Made by a program: the position numbers and the translations under genes. From an uncultured Acidobacteriota bacterium (GTDB lineage Bacteria; Acidobacteriota; Terriglobia; Terriglobales; Acidobacteriaceae), in contig CAINND010000094.1 in the NCBI GenBank assembly GCA_903851035.1, forward strand, positions 1 to 64,000: DNA of 64,000 bases, in the 5' to 3' direction. Positions 53,781-63,188 of this stretch are shown here, piece after piece. The notes beneath the pieces are model-generated. The model did no database searches, was not told the DNA's origin, and worked only from the letters and a program-made list of their open reading frames with translations. Numbering within the stretch: position 1 is the first letter of the stretch; every line of letters starts with the position of its first letter.

Positions 53781-54682
53781 TAAATACCTATATCAGACAA
53801 AGTGTATCTATGTTCTTATTAATCTATATGATAGACAATATTGTCCTAATGCGCGACCACATGTATTTCGCTGCGGGGCGGCAAGAGAGAATAACGGATA
53901 TATAACGATTCACATAACTCAATTAAGAATTTGCATGTTTCGGATTCTACGATGTTGTCATTCCGCCGGGTCTGGCCATTTCAAGATCGTTAGACACATG
54001 ACTGGTGATGAGGGGCTGCGGCGCCCAGCAGACATGGATAGTCGTCCGAGCCGAATGCGCATCATGGGGCAAAAATATAGTCGTCTGGCCCTAGGCATTG
54101 TCGGGCTGTCTCTAAAGGGTTTGGCAGCCCTTCTATTCGTGTTCGAGGCGGCTTCCTCTTCCGATTGCCATGTGCATAATGGCATCCAGACCTGCTGTGG
54201 GCTCTTAACCCTTTTCTCACGCTTGGAACCTACACCAGATAGCAAAAGCTGTTTGGAAATGCCTCCCAAGCAGCCTTCTGGCACCCGCGTAAACAGCGGG
54301 CCGAAAACGACTGCCTAGCCCGTTTTGCTGTGTGTGGAAACCTATGGTTTAGATCACGCCAGCCCGACCTTAGCTGTCTGCCTTTCTGCATGGCGTTTGT
54401 CGAGACAAATCCAGGATAAGGTTAAGCCGACAATGCGACCGGACCATGTTTGCTCCACCAAGTGGCCACCGTCTGCTTTCGCCAACAATAGCTCTCTGCA
54501 ACAAGCGCTAGTGCTCTTATTACGTGTGTCATCCCGAACTCTTTGCAGTCGTTTACTTTCGTAGCAGTTTCGCTTACCCTGTCTGAGTGATTCCTTCACT
54601 GGCTAGTTCGAGCAGCTATGCTCAGTATGTGTGCTTTCTGGATCTTTTTCCACCCATCAATCCCTGTTCCTAGGAACTGACA

Positions 54683-57600
54683 ATGGCTCTCGACAACGAC
54701 CTCGTAGTCGATCTCCTCACATACATTGAGCAAGTCGAAAAGCTCAAGGTCAAACCCGCATTCTCCGTTCCGACTGAGTACTTTGCCGCCTACCAGCACG
54801 AGCTTAAGGGCCTTCCAGAAATCCGGTTCAACATCCAGGCGGATGGCGAGGACGTGTGGCTCTGTATCCCGCGACTCAAGGAGATACAGGCCCCCTCGCC
54901 CGATGAGAAACTTGCCCCTTGGATCACGATCTACAGGACGCCGACGAGAACGCCAGAGTTGAGACCCGCGATTGAGACACCTGCGAGCCCGGAAACTCCA
55001 GATCGCACCGAGATCCGTGAACTCTTCGATTGGTACATCAAGAACCAGTGGATGCCTTGGGCGGCAGCGGAACTGCCACGCCGCAAGACGATTCACCGCT
55101 ACAACCAGGTCTTCGCCATCCAACAAGCGATCGCAAGCGGTGGTGCTGACATGCCCCTCGAGCTGGTCTGGGGCATCGGCATGGCTCTCTGGAATAAGGA
55201 AGGCAATGCAAGCACGCTCAAGTACCCTCTGATTACGCAAGGCTGCGAAATCAACCTAAATCGCCACACATTCGATCTGGAAATCAGACCCCGCAACGTC
55301 GATGCCCGCATCGAATTGGACTGTTACGCCGAGATGGAAGTGTCCGGCGTGACGCAGGTGGAAGCGTTCTGGAAAAGCGCCATCGACAGCGCCACGAATC
55401 GGGTCAATCCGTTTGAATTCTCGACGTTTGAACCAACACTCAAAACTGCCGTAGGTTTTCTCGACCCCTCCGGCTCCTATGAGGTCCTCGCCGAAGACCC
55501 AACCCTGCCAGCACCATCGGACAAGCTCAAGATCATGAGCACATGGGTCCTGTTCGCCCGTAAGCGAACGGCCACGATCTTCCTCGAAGACGTGAAACGC
55601 TTAAGAGAGAAAGTGAAAGAGGCCCGCTCCCTTCCGCCTGTGATCCGCAGTTTTGTAGTGCGTGGCGACGAGGAGGTGCGAACCCGAACTGAGCGCGTCT
55701 TCCGCGGCCTGTTATCAAGCGAAGCTCCCTCCGATGCTGCGGAACTCTACTTCCCTCTCCCCTACAACGATGAACAGGTTTCTATCGTTCAAAAGCTCGA
55801 GCATGGTGATGGCATCGTTGTGCAGGGCCCACCGGGTACCGGCAAGACGCACACGATCGCGAACATAATCTGTCATTACCTGGCAGCAGGCAAACGCGTA
55901 TTGGTCTCCTCGAAGGGAGAGACTGCGCTTACCGAGGTGATTGGCAAGCTGCCGGAGCGGATTCGCCCGCTTGCGGTAGGCCTTCTATCGAACGAACGTG
56001 AAGGAATGAAGCAGTTTGAGCATTCAATCCAGACAATTGCGTCAACCGTGACGGCACTTAATCCTCAGCGTTCCGCTAGGGAGATCAACCGGCTCGAAGA
56101 TCAGGTCAATCGCCTTCATTCGAAAATTTCGCAGATCGATTCTTCGCTAAGAGCACATGCCACGAAGCACATGTGCTCTTACAAGTTCCAAGGACGGGAA
56201 TCCACCCCCGAAGAGATTGCGAAGTACGTCGTTGAGCACGAGGAAGCGCACAACTGGATGGACGATGCGCTTCCGGCCAATGGTATGGAACATCTCCAGT
56301 TTGATGAGCGCTCAATTGGCGCGCTGCGCCAAGCGCGGCTGAGGGTGGGCAAGGACATCATCTACCTAGATTCCTCTCTGCCAATTAGCGATGATTTTCC
56401 TGCTTGGCCCTACCTCCTCAGTCTGCATCGCGACCTGATAAAGGCCAAGGACCTTGATGCGCGAGTCTCCGACGGGACCATTCTGGACTTAATTGATTCA
56501 ACACCCGGGACCTACGAGAAGGCCGTGGCGCTGCTTAGATTCTTAACAGAGCGGACAGATCTGCAGAAGCGGGTCGCCTCATATCCTACAGTCGGCCTGA
56601 ACGTTCTGCGCGAGCATCTGGCCAAGATGAAGCCAGACGATATCTTGCTCGACTCCCTCGTGCAGGTCTGCCGCGACATCAATTTGCTCGACTGCACCAG
56701 GCGTGATCTTGTCCCGAAATCCATCGTCCTCCCTACAGGCGCCGAAGACGATGATGATTTCCTTTCGGCTATCGTGCGCCTCAAGCAGGGCAAAAGCGCC
56801 TTCGCTTTTCCATTCGGAAAGTCGGCAGCCCGCAAGCTAGTAGAGGGTGTAGCGGTTCTCGGGTCCTCTCCGGAAGGTGCGGAGCAGTGGGAAGATGCCT
56901 ACGCCATGATTTCCTGGCGCATGTCTGTTAAGAAGTGTCTCGCGCGGTGGAACTCAGTCGCCAGAGAGTTCGGGTTTGAGCCCCGGACGGGCGAACTCGA
57001 AGACGTATTCCGTGGGGCCGCCCAGCTTCAGGCCCAGGTCATGGAACTGCACAGTCTCGTGTTCGACTACGACGCAAAGCTGGTCGCCGAAACCCAGAAG
57101 GTATTCGGAGAGCGCGTTGCCGCTCGATTTAAGAGCGAAGGCGAGAAACTTGTGCAGGAGGTCATCACCTGCCTGCAGTTCCATATTGACCGGGGTAATC
57201 TTGCATCCACGCTCTTCCGGATCGAGACCATTCGTCAGAAGCTAATTGGCCGGAAGGGGCCGATCGTAGACGAGGTTCGCGAGTTCTTCACGTCCTCGCT
57301 CGGCAACAAGCAAGAAGACGATTTAAGGTTGCAGACGAAGTGGCATGCGCTGGTATCAGAACTAATCCGCCTGGGTAGCATTCGTCCGGACCTCGACCAG
57401 ATTGCCCTCATCTCAGCCGAGATCGAAAGGTCCAGTGCTCTGCATTGGGCCGCACGCATTCGAACGCAAGCCGCTGAAGTCGACCACGACCCGGTTGTGC
57501 CTTCCGACTGGAGAGAAGCCATCGAATGGCGCTGTGCGGTCGCGCTCCTGGATTCGATTGACATTCACCATCTACTTAGGAATCTCTCCGATGAACGCCG

Positions 57601-59176
57601 AACGCACACGAGCTCTCTCGCCCACAAGTATCAGGAACTCGTGGCCGAAAAGTGCTGGCTAAACGTTTTCAACAATTCGCCAGATTCAGTGCAGCAGGAT
57701 CTCAAACGGTACCTAAATGCCATTCAAGCGATGGGGACCGGGCTTGGCTTGCGCGCGATGCGCTATAGGAAAGACGCACAGGAAGCTATGACTCGCGCTT
57801 ATCGCGCAGTTCCTTGCTGGGTCTTGCCCCAGTGGCGCGTCAGCGAGACTATCCCATCCGAGGTCGGGCTCTTCGACCTCGTCATCATTGATGAGGCGTC
57901 CCAGTCGGACATATGGGCGCTTCCCGTTCTTCTTCGGGGTAAGAAGCTCTTAATTGTAGGAGACCGCAAGCAGGTGTCTCCATCTGCGATCGGAATGGCT
58001 GAACAGAGGATCACGGACCTGATCAGCCGCTTCCTGCAGAATCAGCCTTTCGGGTCCGAGATGACTCCCGAAAAGTCAATATACGACCTAGCCAGCGTCA
58101 TATTCGCCTCAAACGCTGTCATGCTGAAGGAACACTTCCGCTGTGTTCCGGCAATTATTGAGTTTTCGAATCGTGAGTTCTATCAAAATGATATTGTTCC
58201 GCTGCGCATACCTCATCCAAGCGAACGGCTTGATCCGCCACTCATTGATGTGTATGTAAGAGGCGGATTCCGGAAGGGAGACGTTAACGACCCCGAGGCG
58301 CAGGCCATCTTGCAGGAGATTCAGGCGATTCTCGCAAATCCTTCCCTTGGCGGCCGCACCATCGGCGTGGTCACACTTCTCGGAACGGATCAGTCTGCCT
58401 ACATCCACAAACTAGTCACCACACACATCTCGCCATTGGATATCTTGAATCGGCAAATTTCAGTAGGCCCGCCGCCCATATTTCAGGGCCGAGAACGAGA
58501 CATCATGCTCATCTCCATGGTCCTCGCACCGGGCGACCATTCCGCTCAGAATCGAGATGATCAGAAACAACGCTTCAACGTGGCCCTCTCGCGCGCAAGA
58601 GACAGGGAGTATCTCTTCCGTTCCGTGGATTACAGTGCTTTTGCCGACGACACTCTCAATGGTCGGCTGATCCGGCATTTCCGGGAACCTTTCCGGCAGA
58701 ACGCTCGCACTTCCAATGTGCTCCGTGAACGCTGCGAGTCTGATTTCGAACGAGACATGTTTGATGCGCTGGTAAAGAGGGGCTATCGCGTCGAACCGCA
58801 AGTGCGCTGCGGTGGTTTCAGAATAGATCTAGTAGTTGAGGGAAGGGAAGGTCGGCGGATTGCCGTAGAGTGCGATGGAGACCGATTTCATGGTCCTGGC
58901 CAATGGGCCGAGGATATGTCACGTCAGCGCGTCCTCGAGCGCGCCGGTTGGACCTTCTGGCGCTGTTTCGCTTCCAACTTTTTGCGCCGGCGTGCCGCAG
59001 TCCTTGAAGACCTCTTCGCCACCATAGGGAACCTTGGAATCGAGCCACTCGGCTCGGATGGGGTAGACAATACCGCGTGGGTCCATTCTAAGGAGGTTGA
59101 TCCCTACGCCGTCCAACTGGAAGAGGAAGCGGAGGAGGAAGAGGAAGACTATGGCGAAGCGGCCGTTCATCAGTAA
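54683..59176 (+). CDS. SF1 (Upf1/Dna2-like) helicase with C-terminal Vsr/MTES_1575-type nuclease domain
   Basis: 1,497 aa. Residues 1-330 match no domain I recognise. Helicase domain: Walker A QGPPGTGKTHTIANII (about 380), a long helical insertion (about 450-980), Walker B LVIIDEASQSDIW (D at about 1070), GDRKQVSPSAIG, EHFRCVPAIIEFSN, and the C-terminal motif RFNVALSRARDREYLF (about 1300). A PD-(D/E)XK fold of the DUF559/Vsr/MTES_1575 type follows: ESDFERDMFDALVKRGYRVE, D1382 in FRIDLVV and E1396-x-D1398 in AVECDGDRFHGP. The tail is acidic (EEEAEEEEED). Helicase-plus-Vsr-like chains are known phage-defence components. It overlaps the next gene by 26 bp. Confidence 0.88.
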   Translation: MALDNDLVVDLLTYIEQVEKLKVKPAFSVPTEYFAAYQHELKGLPEIRFNIQADGEDVWLCIPRLKEIQAPSPDEKLAPWITIYRTPTRTPELRPAIETPASPETPDRTEIRELFDWYIKNQWMPWAAAELPRRKTIHRYNQVFAIQQAIASGGADMPLELVWGIGMALWNKEGNASTLKYPLITQGCEINLNRHTFDLEIRPRNVDARIELDCYAEMEVSGVTQVEAFWKSAIDSATNRVNPFEFSTFEPTLKTAVGFLDPSGSYEVLAEDPTLPAPSDKLKIMSTWVLFARKRTATIFLEDVKRLREKVKEARSLPPVIRSFVVRGDEEVRTRTERVFRGLLSSEAPSDAAELYFPLPYNDEQVSIVQKLEHGDGIVVQGPPGTGKTHTIANIICHYLAAGKRVLVSSKGETALTEVIGKLPERIRPLAVGLLSNEREGMKQFEHSIQTIASTVTALNPQRSAREINRLEDQVNRLHSKISQIDSSLRAHATKHMCSYKFQGRESTPEEIAKYVVEHEEAHNWMDDALPANGMEHLQFDERSIGALRQARLRVGKDIIYLDSSLPISDDFPAWPYLLSLHRDLIKAKDLDARVSDGTILDLIDSTPGTYEKAVALLRFLTERTDLQKRVASYPTVGLNVLREHLAKMKPDDILLDSLVQVCRDINLLDCTRRDLVPKSIVLPTGAEDDDDFLSAIVRLKQGKSAFAFPFGKSAARKLVEGVAVLGSSPEGAEQWEDAYAMISWRMSVKKCLARWNSVAREFGFEPRTGELEDVFRGAAQLQAQVMELHSLVFDYDAKLVAETQKVFGERVAARFKSEGEKLVQEVITCLQFHIDRGNLASTLFRIETIRQKLIGRKGPIVDEVREFFTSSLGNKQEDDLRLQTKWHALVSELIRLGSIRPDLDQIALISAEIERSSALHWAARIRTQAAEVDHDPVVPSDWREAIEWRCAVALLDSIDIHHLLRNLSDERRTHTSSLAHKYQELVAEKCWLNVFNNSPDSVQQDLKRYLNAIQAMGTGLGLRAMRYRKDAQEAMTRAYRAVPCWVLPQWRVSETIPSEVGLFDLVIIDEASQSDIWALPVLLRGKKLLIVGDRKQVSPSAIGMAEQRITDLISRFLQNQPFGSEMTPEKSIYDLASVIFASNAVMLKEHFRCVPAIIEFSNREFYQNDIVPLRIPHPSERLDPPLIDVYVRGGFRKGDVNDPEAQAILQEIQAILANPSLGGRTIGVVTLLGTDQSAYIHKLVTTHISPLDILNRQISVGPPPIFQGRERDIMLISMVLAPGDHSAQNRDDQKQRFNVALSRARDREYLFRSVDYSAFADDTLNGRLIRHFREPFRQNARTSNVLRERCESDFERDMFDALVKRGYRVEPQVRCGGFRIDLVVEGREGRRIAVECDGDRFHGPGQWAEDMSRQRVLERAGWTFWRCFASNFLRRRAAVLEDLFATIGNLGIEPLGSDGVDNTAWVHSKEVDPYAVQLEEEAEEEEEDYGEAAVHQ

Positions 59177-59825
59177 GCTAGTCGACGAAATGGAAGTGAT
59201 GTTCAAGTCATCGGGGATGGAACTTCTGACACTTAAGGCGCTTGAGAATGAACTCGTTCACCGCTCAACGCCTCGGGCAGTCAGCCTGCTCAAGGTTGTA
59301 CGAAAGCAGCTATCACTACCGCAGTTCAGCGACAGTGCGATGGATCCTTCTCTCTTCGGCCCACCGTCCATTCCCACCAGTTTGGTCAATCCAACTCCGC
59401 CGCAACGAGCAGATTCCACACCTGAATTGGCACCGAAGCCTCACCAAGCGCCTCAACCTGTGTCGGTGAACCAACCTATGATATTTCCGTCTCCGCTGGT
59501 TTCTGGTGGCGAGCCCTTACCTTTATCTGCCCTCGTAGAACTTAGACACGAAGTTGGCAACTCGATTATGTCCCCCGAAGAGGCAAGTAAGGTGCTTCAA
59601 GTCACCTTAGGAGCGGCTTGGGAGACAATTGAGAAATCCCGCCGCGGGATCGTCCAGAAATCACATCCCGACAATATCCGATCACTCTCCCCAGAAAGGC
59701 GAAGAGTGCTAGTCGAACATGCGCGCCGGGCGAACGAGGCGGTCCAGGTTCTGTCGGGCTTGCGAGTCCCAAGAGAGACCCATGTCAGCAAGTTGCATGA
59801 AAACGCCGAGCCTGCACGAGAGTGA
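59151..59825 (+). CDS. J-domain-like protein coupled to the helicase gene
   Basis: 224 aa from ATG 59151, inside the end of the helicase gene, with a long purine-rich ribosome site (GGAGGAGGAAGAGG). The first 60 residues are a helical region (FISKLVDEMEVMFKSSGMEL), and a Pro-rich linker follows (about 65-110). The C-terminal part (about 135-205) resembles a J domain: SRRGIVQKSHPDNIRSLSP with HPD at 172-174, then ARRANEAVQVL. A J-like protein could recruit Hsp70 or bind the helicase. No matching defence family was recognised. Confidence 0.7.
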   Translation: MAKRPFISKLVDEMEVMFKSSGMELLTLKALENELVHRSTPRAVSLLKVVRKQLSLPQFSDSAMDPSLFGPPSIPTSLVNPTPPQRADSTPELAPKPHQAPQPVSVNQPMIFPSPLVSGGEPLPLSALVELRHEVGNSIMSPEEASKVLQVTLGAAWETIEKSRRGIVQKSHPDNIRSLSPERRRVLVEHARRANEAVQVLSGLRVPRETHVSKLHENAEPARE

Positions 59826-59896
59826 TTTCTGCTTCCCACAACCGAGTGTAGCCACCCGATACACCACAATTGCCGCCTATGGTACAGCGTTAAACG

Positions 59897-61306
59897 ATGA
59901 CGAACGAACACGATCGACTGGATTCTCGATTCAGCATTGTCAGCGCCTTTTGGAAGCCGCAAATACCCCAGCACGTCCTCACAGGCACGCTGACAAATGA
60001 CGACGATGGGCTGACATTCACCACATCTCCGCGCTATAGCTACCGTGTTCGCGTGGACTCGCTTGCTTCACTGATGAGGCTGTCTGAAGGCGATGCGGTT
60101 CCTCGAATACAGGTGATGCACGGATTCTCCGCGGATGGCATTTGCACCCTGTGTCAACTCATAGAGATTGCGCATCCCGGCCTCAATGACACAGCTTCAG
60201 GCCACTGGATCGAAGCAAACTCCTATCGTGCATCGGTTTTTGTTGGTGGAATCCATTTAGGCGGCATAGATGACAGATCCCTCACGTCCGCACATTTCAC
60301 CTTCACCGGAATTGGTGAGTGGCTCCCAGGGCCACTGAATGAGGTCTGGGAGACCGATCATATTGTGCTGAAGATTCCCCTGACCGAAAAGGAGGTGTTC
60401 AGCCTTGGCGTTCGCGAGACGCATGTGCATGTCAGTCTGAAGGTCATATCGGAGATCAAGTCCAATGGAGACGATGGAGGCCGCGTCACGCGCCCGGTCG
60501 CATTCATAGAGATCAAGAGCTACGAGCCGGAATCTTTGAATTGGTACCTTGCCATCGGCAATCGCATAGAGAACATCTTTTCTTTACTGCTCGGGGCTTC
60601 GCTCGCGATGGAGACAATGTTCGTTTTTAGAGGTGATGAGGTGGGCCACGTCGTCAGTAAACGCAAACGCGTGGTTGAGAAAGTGGGAGTATTCGATTGT
60701 GTGCGTTGCACAACGAGCCAACTCGCTCAGGCAATCGCTATATGGCTCAGTCAACCTGATGAGTTTAGCTTGGTCGAAAGCCTCGCTCTCGGCGTACTCC
60801 GTAAGGGAGACCTATTCTATGAAACGGAACTGTTGTCTTTGGCACAAGCGCTGGAAGGGTTCCATCGAGTGACCTCTGAAGCGATACCGGTAGATAAAGC
60901 AACGCTCCGAAGGATTAGAAAATCGTATGCTGCCCTGTTGCGGCAGGAAGGGGTCGAAGAAGCACTGGCATCGCGTTTGTGCTCCGCTATGGCTCACGCT
61001 AATGATCCAACATTCGCTGCGCGCCTAACGGACCTCTGTAGTCGCCTGTCAGACATTGCGTTGCATAATATGGGCATCGAGCCAGCAAGCTTTATCCCTC
61101 AGGTTGTGGCGACAAGAAACTATTACACTCACGCGGGAAACAAGATTTCCTCTCACTGGCGAGCCCTTCCTTTATCGGGAGTACCTATATTCTTTCTAAA
61201 TCAGAAGCTTCGAGCATTACTTCGAGGGGTTCTTCTCTTGCATATTGGATTGCCGGAGCAACAGATCACTGCATTAATAACGCGTGAGGCTACACGATGG
61301 AGATAG
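59897..61306 (+). CDS. ApeA-like HEPN domain protein, candidate defence RNase
   Basis: 469 aa. The first 230 residues are beta-rich (FSIVSAFWKP, LTFTTSPRYSYRVRVDSLAS, GHWIEANSYRASVFVGGIHL), in the manner of the ApeA N-terminal domain. The C-terminal half is helical and contains RNYYTH (R407-x4-H412), the HEPN active-site motif, in VATRNYYTHAGNK. ApeA-type HEPN proteins protect against phage by abortive infection through RNA cleavage. It lies 71 bp after the J-like gene on the same strand. No clear ribosome site precedes the ATG. Confidence 0.82.
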   Translation: MTNEHDRLDSRFSIVSAFWKPQIPQHVLTGTLTNDDDGLTFTTSPRYSYRVRVDSLASLMRLSEGDAVPRIQVMHGFSADGICTLCQLIEIAHPGLNDTASGHWIEANSYRASVFVGGIHLGGIDDRSLTSAHFTFTGIGEWLPGPLNEVWETDHIVLKIPLTEKEVFSLGVRETHVHVSLKVISEIKSNGDDGGRVTRPVAFIEIKSYEPESLNWYLAIGNRIENIFSLLLGASLAMETMFVFRGDEVGHVVSKRKRVVEKVGVFDCVRCTTSQLAQAIAIWLSQPDEFSLVESLALGVLRKGDLFYETELLSLAQALEGFHRVTSEAIPVDKATLRRIRKSYAALLRQEGVEEALASRLCSAMAHANDPTFAARLTDLCSRLSDIALHNMGIEPASFIPQVVATRNYYTHAGNKISSHWRALPLSGVPIFFLNQKLRALLRGVLLLHIGLPEQQITALITREATRWR

Positions 61307-61696
61307 GGGCCAACAATCATCCGGCACAACCTGCGAGCCCCACGAGCGGCTCCAGCGGATTTATCTCCTGAAATGTTCATCCGGCCGGCAATTGGGAGTA
61401 AACAAGGAGAGGTGGAATCCCGAACGCTAGCCGACTTGGGGTCTAAGCCAGCCGAGAAGCATTGATAAAATCCAAAGATAATGACATACTTCGAGGTTGC
61501 AGTGTTGCACTGGTTACATGATGGAAACTCGAATTAATCCGGCCAGAAGCCGATCGGAAAACACGCCTTTAGCTGCACATGGTCCAGAGTCGTCTCCTGT
61601 CTTATCCAACCGCATAAGTAACAGAGTGGATGCTCTGTGAGGAAAGGAGCTTCTCTCCTCGGGCCCCGTGACACGCCTTATCTCAACACATCTGGC
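61307..61696. other. Intergenic spacer between convergent HEPN and AAA genes
   Basis: About 390 bp of mixed composition. No gene, repeat or clear terminator was found. Confidence 0.45.
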
Positions 61697-62947
61697 CTAT
61701 TTTACCGGCATCAAGAATCGCTCGACTGGACGAGATTGAAGGCAGAGCACGTCATCTTCGGACACGAGCTTCTCGTCAACTCCCCTCATGATCACATAGG
61801 GCTCAAACAACGAGTCACTAAACCGAAAGCGATATCGCCGCCTCTCACCTCTGCTTTCAAGAACTGCACCTCGCCCCTCGCTGCAGAACTGTTTGAGATG
61901 GCGCATATAAGCATCAATGCCGTATTTTTTCTTTTTTATTGCAAGAAGAGGAGCGCGAAGATCCCCAGCTGTGAAATACCCAAGCTCGTCAGTTGGACAA
62001 AGTGCCGCAGCAAGAAGAATTTCCTTATAAATGTTTGGATGCGGACTGCTTATTGCCTTGAGGTATGAAGAAACAAGCGTTTGACGCGCACTCTTTAATG
62101 AACGACGAATGGCTGATTCGACATCGGCGCAGACAGCAATCAGTCTTCCATCGTCCAGGGCTGCGTGACCAGTAAACATTCCTAATTCATGAGCATTATG
62201 TGGAAGCCCACGAGATAAAGCCGCAATCTGAACAACAGCGTCCTTATCGATGCTCAACTTCGCATGCAGAAATCCCCTTTCAACAATCTCTGCAAGCTCC
62301 GATTCCAACATTCTAGGCACCTGAATCTGTACGAGTGCCCTTTCAATGGATGCATGTTCAGCTATCAGTTCGTCTATTGAATCAGCCACGCCCACGATAA
62401 TCAGGGTTGCGTCGACAGCATGGTCGGAGAGGCTCTTGATGGTATCGGCAAAAAGGGTAGCAGTTGATGGATCTTCGATTCTATCGAACTCGTCGATAAT
62501 TATGATTGCAGGTGAACCAAGCTGTTTGAGGAGAAAGCGCACATCCTCCGCTGTTCCGTCTTCCGGAAATGACACCTTGGACCGAACGGCGGCAGTCAAG
62601 TTTTCACCTGTATCGCCAGAGTGCAGATTCCTAAGGAAGAAAAGCTCTCGAAACACTCCCTGCCAAATCGTCACAAAATTTGCTGTAGCGTCGCAGTTCA
62701 GGCGAACCACCTGATAATTCCATTTTTCTAAAGACCGCAAGGAATCATTCAAGAGATTTGCGAGAGACGTCTTCCCGACGCCTCTCTCTCCGTAGATCAG
62801 CACATGCTGTCCGAGCTGAAAAACAGCATCCATAAGGCGGGTTTTCTCTTCTGCTCTACCGGAAAAAAATTCTCCCCTAGCTGGCGACGTTGGCGTGAAT
62901 CCCTCTGACAGCCGCCCCCTAAGCTCAATTTTCTCTATATCTTCCAT
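61697..62947 (-). CDS. Orc1/Cdc6-like AAA ATPase
   Basis: 416 aa from ATG 62947 (MEDIEKIELRGRL). An N-terminal FSGRAEEKTRLMDAVFQLGQ box leads into Walker A GERGVGKTSLANLL (53-60), Walker B IIIIDEFDRIED (D152-E153) and a sensor-1-like ATLIIVGVADS. The C-terminal third (about 285-400) looks like a winged-helix region (AALCPTDELGYFTAGDLRAP, RRRYRFRFSDSLFEPYVIMR). Similar ATPases are found in defence islands and as DNA-bound switches. It diverges from the CD-NTase gene, so it may regulate or assist it. Start 62977 is also possible. Confidence 0.8.
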   Translation of the reverse strand: MEDIEKIELRGRLSEGFTPTSPARGEFFSGRAEEKTRLMDAVFQLGQHVLIYGERGVGKTSLANLLNDSLRSLEKWNYQVVRLNCDATANFVTIWQGVFRELFFLRNLHSGDTGENLTAAVRSKVSFPEDGTAEDVRFLLKQLGSPAIIIIDEFDRIEDPSTATLFADTIKSLSDHAVDATLIIVGVADSIDELIAEHASIERALVQIQVPRMLESELAEIVERGFLHAKLSIDKDAVVQIAALSRGLPHNAHELGMFTGHAALDDGRLIAVCADVESAIRRSLKSARQTLVSSYLKAISSPHPNIYKEILLAAALCPTDELGYFTAGDLRAPLLAIKKKKYGIDAYMRHLKQFCSEGRGAVLESRGERRRYRFRFSDSLFEPYVIMRGVDEKLVSEDDVLCLQSRPVERFLMPVK

Positions 62948-63188
62948 ATGTGCCACCAGATAAAGCATACCGCACAATATGTGGCCACATCAGTTTATTA
63001 TTTGAAATAATCAGTCAATTCTAGTCGTTATATAAACAATTGATATTGACAATAAGTCAATAAAACGACAGAATCAGCTGTAATTATCTGCTCAGAACCA
63101 AGAATTCTGGGCAATCGGACTCAACTGCGAAGCAGGGTTGATGTCCAGAGTGCCTCACTGGGCTGCTTCATATGAGAGGAGATCCACG
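62948..63188. promoter_or_regulatory. AT-rich divergent promoter region with palindromes
   Basis: ATGTGGCCACAT (62979-62990) is a perfect 12-bp palindrome, and TTGAC-AATAA-GTCAA (63046-63060) is a second inverted repeat. GAGAGGAG (63175-63182) is the ribosome site of the CD-NTase gene. Shared control of the AAA and CD-NTase genes is inferred. Confidence 0.5.

Larger units (their letters stand above)
53479..54682. other. Gene-poor region of the island
   Basis: About 1.2 kb. Two short plus-strand frames (53693-53905 and 53935-54318) lack ribosome sites and recognisable features. The region holds a 29-bp-period imperfect repeat (53642), an AT-rich patch with a palindrome (53764), and otherwise unassigned sequence. 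It looks like decayed mobile DNA. The promoter for the helicase gene should be near 54550-54670. Confidence 0.5.

Noticed and set aside
53693-54318. Two short frames in the gene-poor island region
   Set aside because: They have no ribosome site, domain or neighbour logic. The second has one hydrophobic stretch, which is not enough to call a gene.
54596-55240. 214-codon frame antisense to the helicase N-terminus
   Set aside because: It overlaps the helicase coding sequence completely and shows no recognisable domain.
61637-62068. 143-codon frame antisense to the AAA ATPase 3' end
   Set aside because: It is a shadow of the ATPase gene, which has Walker motifs in the other strand.
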